Positions 26,319-35,921 of a stretch of 64,000 nucleotides of DNA are shown here, in pieces. The first letter of the stretch is position 1, and every line of letters starts with the position of its first letter. The DNA is taken from contig NZ_JAMXBJ010000036.1 of the NCBI RefSeq assembly GCF_023913755.1, positions 30,738 to 94,737 of the forward strand, written 5' to 3'. A program made the position numbers and the translations under genes. Origin of the DNA: Pseudarthrobacter cellobiosi. GTDB taxonomy: Bacteria; Actinomycetota; Actinomycetes; Actinomycetales; Micrococcaceae. The notes below the pieces were generated by a model. That model searched no databases, was not told where the DNA came from, and saw only the letters and a program-made list of their open reading frames with translations.

Positions 26319-27728
26319 TTTCGCTCGAATCGGGAGTGCTGCTTCAGCTGTAGGCTTCGCAAGGGTTTTCTCGTTGGTTGCCGCGGCTGTGCAACTTCCG
26401 GTTCTCACGAGAATGCTTACTACGGCCGACTTCGCCCTAGTATCACTGTCGATAGCCGCGGGTCTCTACTTCAGTCTGCTTTCAGCCGAGCGGACGATCC
26501 TGCCCTTTCAGCGGTTTCCCGGTTCGTTCGACAACAGACAGAATTTCTTGTTCGCTTTCAACCGACTCCTCCTGTCAGTTGGCCTACTCGGCGTCCTCGT
26601 AATGCTGGGGGGCTTCCTTGTCGGAAGCCCGGACGTAGCCTTCGGGCTGCTGGGGTGGGGGTGTGGCATTGCTTTCAACCGTCTTGTGGCGACCGCTTGG
26701 ATCATGTGGGAGAAGCCGTGGCCGTACTCGTGGACCCTAATCTTAGGCACAGGCGTTCGCGTAGTTGCCTTGATTTGCTCGCTTGCTGTGGGAGTTGCGC
26801 CCACAATAGCTGTAGGTCTGGCGGGCCTGCTGTCTGGCGTGGCGGTTCTAGCCGTCGTGCCCCGGAGCCGTGCCGGAACGCCGGAACTAGGATCGGGGGC
26901 GCCGCGGCGTCCTAGGCGTCCCTGGAAGGTCCACGTTGGGATCTCTCTGGCGCTGGCGTCGATGGCATTTACAGTCTTATTGAACCTCAACCTGTTGATA
27001 CTTCCGCTCGCGGCTTCGACAGACGATGTTGGCATATATGCTGCGATGAACCAGGTCGCAACACTTACACTGGGTGCGGCGCTCGGCGTAGTCAATACGC
27101 TCTTGTATCCCAGGGTCCAGAACATCTGGACTTCTGGGGGGGGCGGAGCTATGTCGATGCGTTGGTATCCTTCCTCTGTACAATCTCACTGTGCGTGGGC
27201 CTCGTTGCCCTCGTCCTGGTTCACCTATTCGGTGAGGTGGTGTTGAACCTGATTGTGGGTCCCTCGTACACATACGTGCTGGCGCTGAAACTTCAACTGG
27301 CAGCAGCCGTTCTGAGTAATGTGGGCCAGTATCTGTCATGGCTCCATCTGCTCAACGTTAAGTCGAGCCGGATCAGGAACGTGTCCGTGTTGGCCGCAAC
27401 GACTGGAACCATGGTTTCCTTCTACCTAATTTCGAAATTCGGGCTCACCGGTGCCGGGGTGGGGATCCTTCTAAGTTTCTTTATCTATGCAGTTCTGATG
27501 TCATTTGCGTCGCCGGCAGGCGCGAGAGTTCGACCCCAGATATTCGCATATGCGCTTGCTTCATTGGCTGCTGTCTTTGTTGACGGGGGTTTATTCGTAG
27601 GACTAATGGCTGGCTTAGCCGTCGCCTTCTCGGTTTTTTCCTGGCGCGCGTACCGCCGGATCCGCCCTGAGGTGGACGAAGACCGCGAAGCCGTCGCCTC
27701 CAAAGAATCAGTTGGGCCGGATGACTAG
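26308..27728 (+). pseudogene. Wzx-type polysaccharide flippase, frameshifted at a G8 tract
   Basis: A polytopic membrane protein of the MATE/MOP type that would flip lipid-linked repeat units. The first 280 or so residues are in one frame (VFSLVAAAVQLPVLTRML, then helices). The remainder, from LVSFLCTISLCVGLVAL on, is in another frame. The break falls at a run of eight G at 27136-27143. One more G would restore a single protein of about 474 residues. It may be a sequencing error, a phase-variable tract or a true mutation. A second, intact flippase lies at 33146-34525. Confidence 0.8.
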
Positions 27729-27803
27729 GCGCAATCGAGGCGGGTGGCATGGAGTGTCAAGGGGACTTTTCGTGAGTACACGACGAAGCTTGGAAGTTTT
27801 GAA

Positions 27804-28910
27804 TTGAAAAAGCTGGTCTTCTGGCAGAATTGCATCTCTATTCATCAGGCGCCGCTCCTGAGAGAGTTGAGCGCGACCCCAGGTGTTGACGTCACAGTCA
27901 TCGCGGACGAGGACATCCCTCTTGAACGGCAGTCTATGGGCTGGGAGACGGCTGATTACGGCTCCTGCGAGGTGATAATAGGTCCGAGTCCTTCACAGAG
28001 GGCGCTGATCCTGAAGAGGCTGAGGAACGCTGATGCTCATTTGTTTTCGGGCCTTGCCTCCTACCCGGGACCGACTTCCTCATTCAAGGATTTGCTGAGA
28101 GGGAAGCGTAATCATGTTTCTATCATCAGTGAATCTTGGGACCCGAGAGGTGCCCGGGCTAGCTTGAGAACCCTTCTCTACAAGCATAAGGTGGCCAAAT
28201 ATGGAAATGCTGTCGACTCAATCCTGACCATCGGAGAACTGGCACGCAAGCAATTTGAGCGAGCAGGGATTGCGTCCGGGAAGCTTCAGCCCTTTGGATA
28301 TTTTGTTGACAAATCAGAAGCGCTACGGATGCCGACTGAAGGGCGTCCCTTTCGTGTTTTGTTTGTCGGATCCATGAGCGCACTTAAGAAGCCTCTGATG
28401 TTGCTCGAATCTCTGGCGTCCTTCCCCGATCATGACTGGGAACTTCGTTACGTTGGAGAAGGGTCCGAGCTCGGTAAAGTGCGACGATCGGCGGAGTTCG
28501 CTGGTGTTGGACAGCGCGTTTCATTTCTACCGTTCGGTAGTAATCGACAGGTTCGTCAGGAAATGGCGGACGCTGACTTGTTGGTCCTTCCAAGCTCCTA
28601 CGACGGCTGGGGAGTTGTTGTGAACGAGGCGCTCCAATCCGGAACACGAGTGGCAGTCAGTAGCGCCGCTGGTGCGAGTGAACTTGTGCGGGGTGAGCTC
28701 CAGGGTTGGACATTCTCACCAGCCCACCCGACGGAACTGGCAGACGTGATAAGTTCGGCCAGACAACAACTCGGGAGTGATCGGCGTCGATTGATTGAAT
28801 GGTCTGAAACTGCGATATCGCCTCAGGCTGCTGCACAGTACTTGCTTGCCGTGGTCGAGCTCGACGGAAGAGGCGAAGACGATGCGAAGGCGGCGCCATG
28901 GTTGATCTAG
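27804..28910 (+). CDS. GT4-family glycosyltransferase
   Basis: A 368-residue two-Rossmann glycosyltransferase. Near the N-terminus is LVFWQNCISIHQAPLLREL. The donor-binding half carries RVLFVGSMSALKKPLMLLE and the SSYDGWGVVVNEALQSG glutamate motif. TTG 27804 is preferred because GGAAG lies 8 bases upstream; GTG 27744 would add a 20-residue extension with no family counterpart. It belongs to the polysaccharide operon; acceptor and donor are unknown. Confidence 0.82.
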   Translation: MKKLVFWQNCISIHQAPLLRELSATPGVDVTVIADEDIPLERQSMGWETADYGSCEVIIGPSPSQRALILKRLRNADAHLFSGLASYPGPTSSFKDLLRGKRNHVSIISESWDPRGARASLRTLLYKHKVAKYGNAVDSILTIGELARKQFERAGIASGKLQPFGYFVDKSEALRMPTEGRPFRVLFVGSMSALKKPLMLLESLASFPDHDWELRYVGEGSELGKVRRSAEFAGVGQRVSFLPFGSNRQVRQEMADADLLVLPSSYDGWGVVVNEALQSGTRVAVSSAAGASELVRGELQGWTFSPAHPTELADVISSARQQLGSDRRRLIEWSETAISPQAAAQYLLAVVELDGRGEDDAKAAPWLI

Positions 28911-30226
28911 ATACACGGCGACGAAATGTAAAATTTCGTTCTGCTGCAGGCGTTCTCACTTTTATGGCCTGGTTAGTGTCTTGCGCGGCAATCGTAATGG
29001 GTCCGTCCTTCATTCTGGGACTTTGCGGCGTCGTTTTGCTCCTTGCGCTTATGGTTGTTAGGGCCAGTCCGTCGCTTTGGATATTTCTTGCCAGTATTTG
29101 TATTGTGCTGTCTTCAAGTTTATGGACTTCAGAATCTGGCGTCCTATCCGCAGCGTATCGATTTACCGCGATCATCTTCATTATCCTAAGTTTTGTGGCA
29201 GGTTCACGGTCTGCGTCCACGTCCGTATCATCAGGCTCACCAAGGATGTACGGGATCCTTGGTCCCTTGTTCATTTATCTCATTGCAGCCATGCTTGCTC
29301 ACAATTCTTGGGGCGACTTTATTGGCTATAGTGCTGCGCTAATTATCTTGATGTTTGGCCTCGGTGTTCTTCCGCGCGTGTCCCCCCAGCACCTGTACTT
29401 TGGCTTGTTGGCGGCCCTGCTCGTCGTAGCTGCATCATCTTTAGCGGCCGGAATCATCCTTCCCGAGACCGCCTTGGCAGGTGGACGCTTGCGTGGATTG
29501 ACAACGAACGCCAACCTTCTAGGTTTCTACTCGTTCTGTTTGATAGCGCTTGCCATCCTTTATAGGCCACGCTCCCTAATTTCTCGAATTGGCCTTTGTG
29601 TGGGAATCCTGTCTCTATTCTGGACCGGAAGTCGGGCTAGTCTACTTGCCGTCGGTGTACTTGTCCTGGGTCGGATTTTTTTCGGTTCAAAGCAGAAGCG
29701 TGGTTTGTCTTGGCTACTAATGGGATTTCTTATGCTCACTCTCTTTGCATTGGGAATAGGTGATACGTTTTTGGACAAGGCCTTGATCGCAGATTCTAAT
29801 TCGCGGATTGGTACTTTGAATGAGGCGCAGCGCGTTCTTCAGTTGGCGCCTTGGACGGGTATTGGTCTGAACGAAAGCGTTGAGGTTGCAAGTAGTCCAC
29901 TTCGTGCGTTCGTACATGCTGGGTTCTGGGGAGTGATGGCGGTTGCTGCGATGTGGGTTTCCCTGCTTGTCTCTGGAAAATCCTTTGGCTGGCGCAGCGT
30001 GGTACTAGCCTTAGCAGTAATCGCTCATAGTTGCTTTGAGGGTTGGATGCTATCTCCGATCGGCCCGATATTCATGATCTTCATGCTGATGTGGTTCGCA
30101 GTATGCAGGATAGGAACTGCGGCTCAAAAAAACGGCAACCAAGATGCGGCGAGTCCCCTGCGTCAGCAGCAGGGGGACAATGAGCAACCCCAGCGCCGTC
30201 ATTCGCCACAAGCTGAGCAGCAATAA
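28898..30226 (+). CDS. O-antigen/capsule polymerase (Wzy-like)
   Basis: A 442-residue protein with about eleven predicted membrane helices and a long external loop in the second half. The segment GRLRGLTTNANLLGFYSF resembles the O-antigen ligase/polymerase signature, followed by FWTGSRASLLAVGV. Position between glycosyltransferases and near a flippase fits the Wzy role, joining repeat units at the outer face of the membrane. The hydrophilic Gln-rich tail is unusual. GTG/ATG start overlaps the preceding gene by 13 bp. Confidence 0.85.
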   Translation: MVDLDTRRRNVKFRSAAGVLTFMAWLVSCAAIVMGPSFILGLCGVVLLLALMVVRASPSLWIFLASICIVLSSSLWTSESGVLSAAYRFTAIIFIILSFVAGSRSASTSVSSGSPRMYGILGPLFIYLIAAMLAHNSWGDFIGYSAALIILMFGLGVLPRVSPQHLYFGLLAALLVVAASSLAAGIILPETALAGGRLRGLTTNANLLGFYSFCLIALAILYRPRSLISRIGLCVGILSLFWTGSRASLLAVGVLVLGRIFFGSKQKRGLSWLLMGFLMLTLFALGIGDTFLDKALIADSNSRIGTLNEAQRVLQLAPWTGIGLNESVEVASSPLRAFVHAGFWGVMAVAAMWVSLLVSGKSFGWRSVVLALAVIAHSCFEGWMLSPIGPIFMIFMLMWFAVCRIGTAAQKNGNQDAASPLRQQQGDNEQPQRRHSPQAEQQ

Positions 30227-30316
30227 GTCGGCGCGTCCCTTTCGGGTCCAATGGTCGATCCTCGATAGGCCACAGCGAAGTTCCAGGACATTTACAAGCG
30301 AAGAATTGATGGAAAT

Positions 30317-31459
30317 TTGAGAGTCGTAGTTTACAGCGCATTTTTCCCCCCCTCATTTCTGGGCGGAGGGGCTCTAAAATCGGTATCCGCTATAGTGTCA
30401 CAAGCACCGGAACGTTTCGATACCACTGTCATCTGTTCTGATACTGATCTTGGTCAGACCACTCCACTTGACGTTGTGAGAAACGCGCCCACGCGGTGGG
30501 AGAGCGCGAGCGTTCTCTACACAACGGTGGGCTCTGCGGTCGACTTAGTGCGGTCTCTCCTTTACGCCCGGAATCTCAGACCCGAAATAGTCTACGTTAA
30601 CAGTTTTTTCGACCCTTTGTTTTCAATCTTGCCATTTATTATTTGGCGCCTGAATCCACTTAGTCGAACTAGGTTCGTAATTGCGCCACGGGGCGAATTC
30701 GGCCCTGCAGCCCTCCTGCTTGGGAAGGAAAAGAAGTCTGCCTTCCTTTTTCTTTTCCGAAGAATGTATTCAAGCCAGCGGATCACATGGCATGCATCAA
30801 GTCCGATTGAGTCCGAGGATATCCATAAGACCATCGGACAGCAGGTGATGGTCATAGTCCAAGAGGACAACACGGTTTTACCAGAAGAACCGTTGAGTCC
30901 TGCTCGGGGAGGTACAACCCTTCGCGCTGCCGTATTAGGCCGACTTGTTCCCGTAAAGGGTATCGAGGAATTATTGATCTCTCTTCGTAATGCACGCGCC
31001 CAAATTGTGTTGGATATCTTCGGTCCCGAGGAAGATGCTGAATATTCCAAACGTTGCTATGTAGTCGCAGAGTCGTTGCCGCCAAATATCACAGTCACAT
31101 TCAAGGGCAGCCTCGACAGTTCGGTCGTTGTGCAGACTCTCAACGGTTACGATGTCCTCTTGCACCCCACTCGGGGAGAAAACTTTTCGCATGTCATCGC
31201 TGAGGCGCTTTCTGCCTCACTTCCAGTCATGTGTGCCGACGTTACGCCTTGGACTCCACGATTAAAGGCCGGAGGGGGTGTCGTACTACCGGAATGCTCC
31301 GTGGAGTCTTGGACTTCTGCGGTCTCAGCATATGCAGGACTCCATCCTGATGAGCGGCTCCGTCGGCGCTTAGAGGCGGGCCGAGCATACAGGTTGTGGA
31401 GAAGGTCATCGGCACAGAGGCATCATATTTTTGAGCTCGTTGAAGAGCGCCATTTGTAG
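30317..31459 (+). CDS. GT4-family glycosyltransferase
   Basis: A 380-residue protein with an N-terminal acceptor domain (MRVVVYSAFFPPSFLGGGA) and C-terminal donor domain (AVLGRLVPVKGIEELL, LHPTRGENFSHVIAEALSA). The TTG start has GATGGAAA upstream. The mid-segment VIAPRGEFGPAAL is common in capsule glycosyltransferases. It is the last plus-strand gene of the operon before the insertion-sequence cluster. Base composition is less GC-rich than in the flanking chromosome. Confidence 0.85.
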   Translation: MRVVVYSAFFPPSFLGGGALKSVSAIVSQAPERFDTTVICSDTDLGQTTPLDVVRNAPTRWESASVLYTTVGSAVDLVRSLLYARNLRPEIVYVNSFFDPLFSILPFIIWRLNPLSRTRFVIAPRGEFGPAALLLGKEKKSAFLFLFRRMYSSQRITWHASSPIESEDIHKTIGQQVMVIVQEDNTVLPEEPLSPARGGTTLRAAVLGRLVPVKGIEELLISLRNARAQIVLDIFGPEEDAEYSKRCYVVAESLPPNITVTFKGSLDSSVVVQTLNGYDVLLHPTRGENFSHVIAEALSASLPVMCADVTPWTPRLKAGGGVVLPECSVESWTSAVSAYAGLHPDERLRRRLEAGRAYRLWRRSSAQRHHIFELVEERHL

Positions 31460-31574
31460 CGAGCAGCTGAAACTTAGCAACTCGTTCCTTCCAGAGCGCT
31501 AACATCGGCTGTCTTAGCCTTGATCCACCGATCCGCGGTTGGTCCTGCTTGATTTCGGGGCCGGCCGCGGTTTT

Positions 31575-31604
31575 GTGGCTTGTATCTCTTGAGTACCCCC
31601 TGTT
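31575..31604 (+). repeat. Left arm of a 30-bp perfect inverted repeat
   Basis: The 30 bases beginning GGCTTGTATCTCTTGAG occur again, exactly reverse-complemented, at 33035-33064. All the insertion-sequence material lies between the two arms. Without it the arms would form a strong hairpin between the convergent genes ending at 31459 and 33146. Confidence 0.85.
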
Positions 31605-31721
31605 GAGGTGGGTGGTCGTCGTTTACGGGCCCTTCGCAGATTGGTTGGGTCCCCGGATAGAAGTCCAGTGTTTGTGTGAGTTTCGTGTCCGAGAATGGAC
31701 ACAGGAGGAAATTCACGAATC

Positions 31722-32000
31722 ATGGCACGCAGACACACCCCCGAGCAGGTCATCGCCAAAGTCCGGCAAGGCCAGAAAATGCTCAATGACGGACGTCCGA
31801 TGGTCGAGGTCATCAAGGAGCTCCAGGTCACCGAGGCGACCTGGTATCGGTGGCTGAATCAGTACGGGTCCGAGAAGAACGCCGAAGCGTCCAAACGGAC
31901 CAAAGAGTTGGAGAAGGAGAACGCCCGGCTCAAGCGTCTGCTGGCGGAGAAGGAACTGGCCATCGACAACCTCAACGAGGTAGCCAAGGGAAAATTCTGA
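31722..32000 (+). CDS. IS3-family transposase OrfA
   Basis: A 92-residue helix-turn-helix protein starting MARRHTPEQVIAKVRQGQKM, with a C-terminal leucine-zipper-like coiled coil (ELEKENARLKRLLAEKELAI). GGAGGAAATT precedes the ATG. In this family OrfA binds the element ends and is joined to OrfB by -1 frameshifting, here probably at the A-rich GGGAAAATTC just before its stop. Confidence 0.88.
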   Translation: MARRHTPEQVIAKVRQGQKMLNDGRPMVEVIKELQVTEATWYRWLNQYGSEKNAEASKRTKELEKENARLKRLLAEKELAIDNLNEVAKGKF

Positions 32001-32870
32001 GCCCCGAACCCCGCCGCCGTGCCGTGCGCATGGCGGTGGAGAAGTTCGGGGCGTCCGAACGCTTCGCTTGCGCGGTCCTGGGCCAGAACCGGTCAGCGTT
32101 CCGCAAGAGGAAACCCGACATGGGCTTCGAGGAAGCCCAGCTCCGCGCAGCCCTGCGCACCGTCGCCGGGAAGCACCCCGCTTGGGGCTGGCGGAAGGCC
32201 CGCTGGCACCTGCTGGACCAGCCCGAGTGGGACGGCGTGGCGCTGAACCGGAAGCGGGTGCGCCGGCTCTGGCGCGACGAAGGGCTGACCTGTAAACCAA
32301 GGGCGCGGAAGAAGCGCCGCACCGGGCCCGGCGCCGGTGAGCAGAAACGGCTCACGGCCAAGTACCCGATGCACGTGGTCAGCTTCGACTTCCAGTCCGA
32401 TGTGACCTCCTGCGGCCGGCACATCCGGTTCTTCAACGTCATCGACGAATACACCCGCACCGCGCTGGCCATCATCCCGCGCCGGTCATTCAAAGCCACC
32501 GACGTCGTCGCGGTGCTGGAGAACATCATCGCCGAAACCGGCACCGCCCCCGACCTACGTCCGGTGCGACAACGGGCCGGAATTCACCGCCGCCGCATTG
32601 GTCGACTGGTGCAACACCGCCGGGGTCGACACCGCATTCATCGACCCGGGATCGCCTTGGCAGAACGGCTTCATTGAATCCTTCAACGCCCAATTCAGAA
32701 GGGAACATCTCTCCGGAGAAATCATGGACACCATGGCCGAAGCGAAGTATTTGGCCGACGAATGGAAAGCTATCTACAATCATGAACGGCCCCACGGATC
32801 CCTGGACGGCATGACGCCGAAACGCTACTGGGAAACGTGGACCGAAAAAACCACATTAGCTATCGCATAG
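31996..32870 (+). pseudogene. IS3-family transposase OrfB, frameshifted
   Basis: The rve integrase core is recognisable: HVVSFDFQSDVTSCG with the first aspartate, then FFNVIDEYTRTALAI, and in a different frame WCNTAGVDTAFIDPGSPWQNG and NHERPHGSLDGMTP. The frame breaks at a C5 run (32547-32551); four C would restore APTYVRCDNG with the second aspartate. As written the transposase is inactive. Confidence 0.88.
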
Positions 32871-32881
32871 ACGCTGGACTG

Positions 32882-33037
32882 CTAACGGGGGCCCAACCAA
32901 GCATAAACAGACGGGTATTCGGACAACCGATCCAAGGTCATGCGCACTGCACGGTCACGGACTTCGGGAGGGAACTGCTTGGGCATAATCACTATCTTTC
33001 TCACAGAAGATAGCGGCATCAAACCCGGGACGGTTCA
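32882..33037 (-). pseudogene. 5' fragment of another IS3-type element
   Basis: Read on the minus strand, an IS end beginning TGAACCGTCCCGGGTTTGA lies at 33037. It is followed by an ATG at 32986 and MPKQFPPEVRDRAVRMTLDR, the typical N-terminus of another IS3-group OrfA. The frame runs into the neighbouring IS at 32900 after SVYA. The fragment is therefore an older element interrupted by the younger one. Confidence 0.8.
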
Positions 33038-33064
33038 ACAGGGGGTACTCAAGAGATACAAGCC
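33035..33064 (-). repeat. Right arm of the 30-bp perfect inverted repeat
   Basis: Exact reverse complement of 31575-31604. The outermost three bases of each arm toward the centre (TGA and TCA) coincide with the expected ends of the older IS, so the pre-existing palindrome arm is about 27 bp. Confidence 0.85.
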
Positions 33065-33145
33065 GCCAAAGGAGATCACCGAACAGACAGCCGCCCAACT
33101 CCCGTTGGTACCGTTCAGCTTGAAAAATTCCGCAGCGGCGGCGGG

Positions 33146-34525
33146 CTACTCCTCGCGGATAGTCGCAGCACTTCGCTTGGCAAAGCCCGACATCAAAGTT
33201 TTGTGCTTCGTTTGGCTGCAGAGCATTAGCAGGGGAAGAGCGACGAATAGAAAGTATGAAACCGCAGAGGCCATCACGAAGGAATGCACATCGCCGATTG
33301 CTAGGCTCGTGACCTTGGCCAGGATCAGAAGAATTGCGCCAAAGACAAACACCCATGCTTGGCTCCGGATGCGATCGGCAGCGTTCAAGTAGTTCGTCGA
33401 GATCAAGACACTGGCTGTGCTTATCATGAGCAATAAGAAGTAGAGCAGGTCAGGAAGATCCGGGGCTACACGGCCACCGCTGAGGTAGCTGTATATGGGG
33501 CCGCGCACCAATACGATAACCACACTTCCCAGGGCCGCTAAGCCGACGCTGACGAGGGTCACCGAGACAAAGAGTCGATGTAGACGGGCAGTGTCTGCCT
33601 GCGTGCGCAGTCGTCGAAAGACGGGCCAAAGGGCCAATGCGTATGTTGAAACGATCATCGGCAACATATCGAAAGGCCGCTTAGCCACGTTGAAATAGAC
33701 CAAGTCGCTCGGACTGCCAAAGATATTCACGAGATACGGATCCAGGGCCGAAATAAGCAAGTAACAGACCTGCATCACAAGAAACCACTTACCTACGCTA
33801 AATGTGTGGCGATTCTCCCTCACCGCTTGCACAATACCTGGCATCTTGCCCACTGGTGCCATTCCCTGCGACTTCAAGAAGAGAAAAGCATTCAGCCAGC
33901 TAAAGATCGACACCGGCAACATGTACGAAACGATCAGGAGGTAGAGGTTGGGTGACCACAGCAAGACGGCTAGTGACAGGCCGAGCCCGACCGTCTTCCC
34001 TACACCCTCCCAAATGACAGCTTGCGACGCTTTCTCCTGCGACAGTTGAATTCTCTGCACAACGGATGCCGGTACGGCTGAAAGGAAACAGAAGAGGCCA
34101 AGCACGAGGGACACGAATATTATGGATTCATCACGCTGCTGACCGCTCGAAATCGAGTATACATATGCGATGACTACTCCTATGAGGAGCCAGGTTAGCG
34201 CAACGACACTGAGCAGCTTTATGAGGCCTCGAATGCGAGTTTCATGTGTTCGAAGGCCTATGCCTCTTGCATGGTCTGACCCAAATTCATTTACGACACT
34301 GTTGCCAATGCCCAGGTCGGGAGCTACGACTAAACCCGAAACATAGGTAGCAAGCAGCCAATAGGCGAAATGGGTGACCCCGAGTTGACTCAACCCCACC
34401 GGGGTAATGATGAGCATTCCGAAAGCTGCAACCGTCCGTGGGAAGACGGAGGCCGCTCCATACAAGAATACGCTATTCGTTGAGATCCTGCGCCACGCAG
34501 CGGTGCTCGTGCCAGCCAAGCCCAT
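33146..34525 (-). CDS. Wzx-type polysaccharide flippase
   Basis: A 459-residue integral membrane protein with about twelve to fourteen helices, MATE/MOP superfamily. It begins after MGLAGTSTAAWRRIS and includes FLYGAASVFPRTVAAFGMLI, LGIGNSVVNEFGSD and DPYLVNIFGSPSDLVYFNVAKR. It would translocate undecaprenyl-linked repeat units. ATG 34525 lies 4 bp after the stop of the upstream glycosyltransferase. The gene is on the opposite strand to the main polysaccharide operon and is less GC-rich than the chromosome. Confidence 0.85.
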   Translation of the reverse strand: MGLAGTSTAAWRRISTNSVFLYGAASVFPRTVAAFGMLIITPVGLSQLGVTHFAYWLLATYVSGLVVAPDLGIGNSVVNEFGSDHARGIGLRTHETRIRGLIKLLSVVALTWLLIGVVIAYVYSISSGQQRDESIIFVSLVLGLFCFLSAVPASVVQRIQLSQEKASQAVIWEGVGKTVGLGLSLAVLLWSPNLYLLIVSYMLPVSIFSWLNAFLFLKSQGMAPVGKMPGIVQAVRENRHTFSVGKWFLVMQVCYLLISALDPYLVNIFGSPSDLVYFNVAKRPFDMLPMIVSTYALALWPVFRRLRTQADTARLHRLFVSVTLVSVGLAALGSVVIVLVRGPIYSYLSGGRVAPDLPDLLYFLLLMISTASVLISTNYLNAADRIRSQAWVFVFGAILLILAKVTSLAIGDVHSFVMASAVSYFLFVALPLLMLCSQTKHKTLMSGFAKRSAATIREE

Positions 34526-34529
34526 CGGA

Positions 34530-35687
34530 CTACACCACCGTGGTGGAGACGCCACCCATGAAGCCTGACATATCGGAAACGATGACCTGCCAGTCGTACT
34601 CGCATTCTATGAAACTTGGAGCCGATGCTGCCTTCTCCGCGAAAATCGCGTAGTTGTTCTCTGCGCGTCGAAGGGCTTCCATGACGCTCTCCGCGCTCAC
34701 CTCGGCAACAACCAGTGCGAATCTAGACAACAGCGCGGATGGCAGCACAGCGGTGGTAGCAACTGGGACTCCCGACCCAAGAAGTTCGATCAGCTTTGAA
34801 GGAAACGCGTTTACGGACACGGGGTGGTCTAGATCCCGCAAATTGAAGGCAAGATTGGAGCGCAGGACAGCAGCCTCTACTTGCGATTTGACCCCAACAC
34901 CGTGATAGACAATCCCCTCATGCCGCGCCGCATACACTTCAACCATTGATCGCAGGTTGCCGGTGCCATACAGGTGAAGCACTACAGGTCGTGTTGACGA
35001 GTCGTCGCGATTTCGCAGAATGACTCCGTCCATCATTTGCTGGATCCCGTTGTAGACCTCGAGTGCGCCAGCGTAGATGACACTAAATTCCTCGGAAAGC
35101 GGACGTCCCCATGGCTTGGCCCGCTCTACATCAAAACCTATGCGGGTCCTCAAAGTGCGTCCATTCAGCCTCGAGAACCTCTCTTCAGCCTCTCGAGTGA
35201 CCACGAACAGCCCAGATAGGGCGCGCAATAAGAGTATACCTAGGCCGAAGTACGCGTTCACTAGTGTCCGCTTGACTGGAGCGAACCGTTCGGACGACCC
35301 GACGTGGGTGTCAAACACGATTGTGTATGCGTTAGCGCCAAGGGCTCGTGCAAGCACCAGTGGCAGAACCATAAGTGGGTCGTATCCGAACGATATAACT
35401 TGAGTGCCTCGCCGCTTCTCACGAAGCAACTCCCTCGTTAGACTCCAAGCTGACGTAAATCCACGGGGCTCAGACCTCAGACCAACGAGCTTCAAGCCAT
35501 CGAGCCGCGCGTCGTCTACTGCAACGAGTGAGATTACCGTAGTTGATTGAATCTCGGCGAATGCACGTGCTAGTTGCAACTCATACGACTGGCTTGAAGT
35601 AGTTGCATCGTCGATTGAAAGAGACTCCAACGTCGCGGATACGATTATTGTGCGAGTCATGGGTCCCTGTAGTTCGAGTGCCGACAT
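34530..35687 (-). CDS. Glycosyltransferase, GT4-like
   Basis: A 385-residue protein. The N-terminal domain reads MTRTIIVSATLESLSIDDAT after a short lead. The donor half contains VIYAGALEVYNGIQQMMDG, LHLYGTGNLRSMVEVYAA and the acidic segment VSVNAFPSKLIELLGSGVPV. ATG 35687 is chosen because GGAGGT lies just upstream; ATG 35660 is the alternative. A much longer frame reaching to 35876 has no homology in its extension. It forms a two-gene minus-strand unit with the flippase. Confidence 0.8.
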   Translation of the reverse strand: MSALELQGPMTRTIIVSATLESLSIDDATTSSQSYELQLARAFAEIQSTTVISLVAVDDARLDGLKLVGLRSEPRGFTSAWSLTRELLREKRRGTQVISFGYDPLMVLPLVLARALGANAYTIVFDTHVGSSERFAPVKRTLVNAYFGLGILLLRALSGLFVVTREAEERFSRLNGRTLRTRIGFDVERAKPWGRPLSEEFSVIYAGALEVYNGIQQMMDGVILRNRDDSSTRPVVLHLYGTGNLRSMVEVYAARHEGIVYHGVGVKSQVEAAVLRSNLAFNLRDLDHPVSVNAFPSKLIELLGSGVPVATTAVLPSALLSRFALVVAEVSAESVMEALRRAENNYAIFAEKAASAPSFIECEYDWQVIVSDMSGFMGGVSTTVV

Positions 35688-35921
35688 GCTCACCTCCATC
35701 CGAAGGCAGCAGCTATCGCTTTTCCTAGGATCTAGGCAATCCCGGAAGTTGTCAAGGTGAATGAGGCCAGTGGGAGTTAGCGGTCCACGGCCCAGGGCTC
35801 CTGACATGGCCGGGGGTCCGTGTGGGTGATTTGTTGAGTTTCCGGGGATTGGGACTGCTGAAGGTTTGATTGACACTTTGCCTGTGAGGATTTGATCCTT
35901 GCGGGTGGAATGATGTTCATC

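Larger units (their letters stand above)
31641..32900 (+). mobile_element. IS3-family insertion sequence, about 1.26 kb, likely inactive
   Basis: The ends are imperfect inverted repeats of about 38 bp: TTGGTTGGGTCCCCGGATAG at the left, and TTGGTTGGGCCCCCGTTAGC when the right end is reverse-complemented; both continue into AGTCCAG. Inside are orfA and an orfB broken by one extra base. No matching target-site duplication is evident. The right end sits inside the orfA of another IS3-type element. Confidence 0.85.

Noticed and set aside
31662..32880. Shorter IS boundaries at AGTCCAG/CTGGACT
   Set aside because: The inverted similarity continues outward to TTGGTTGGG on both sides, so the element was extended to 31641-32900.
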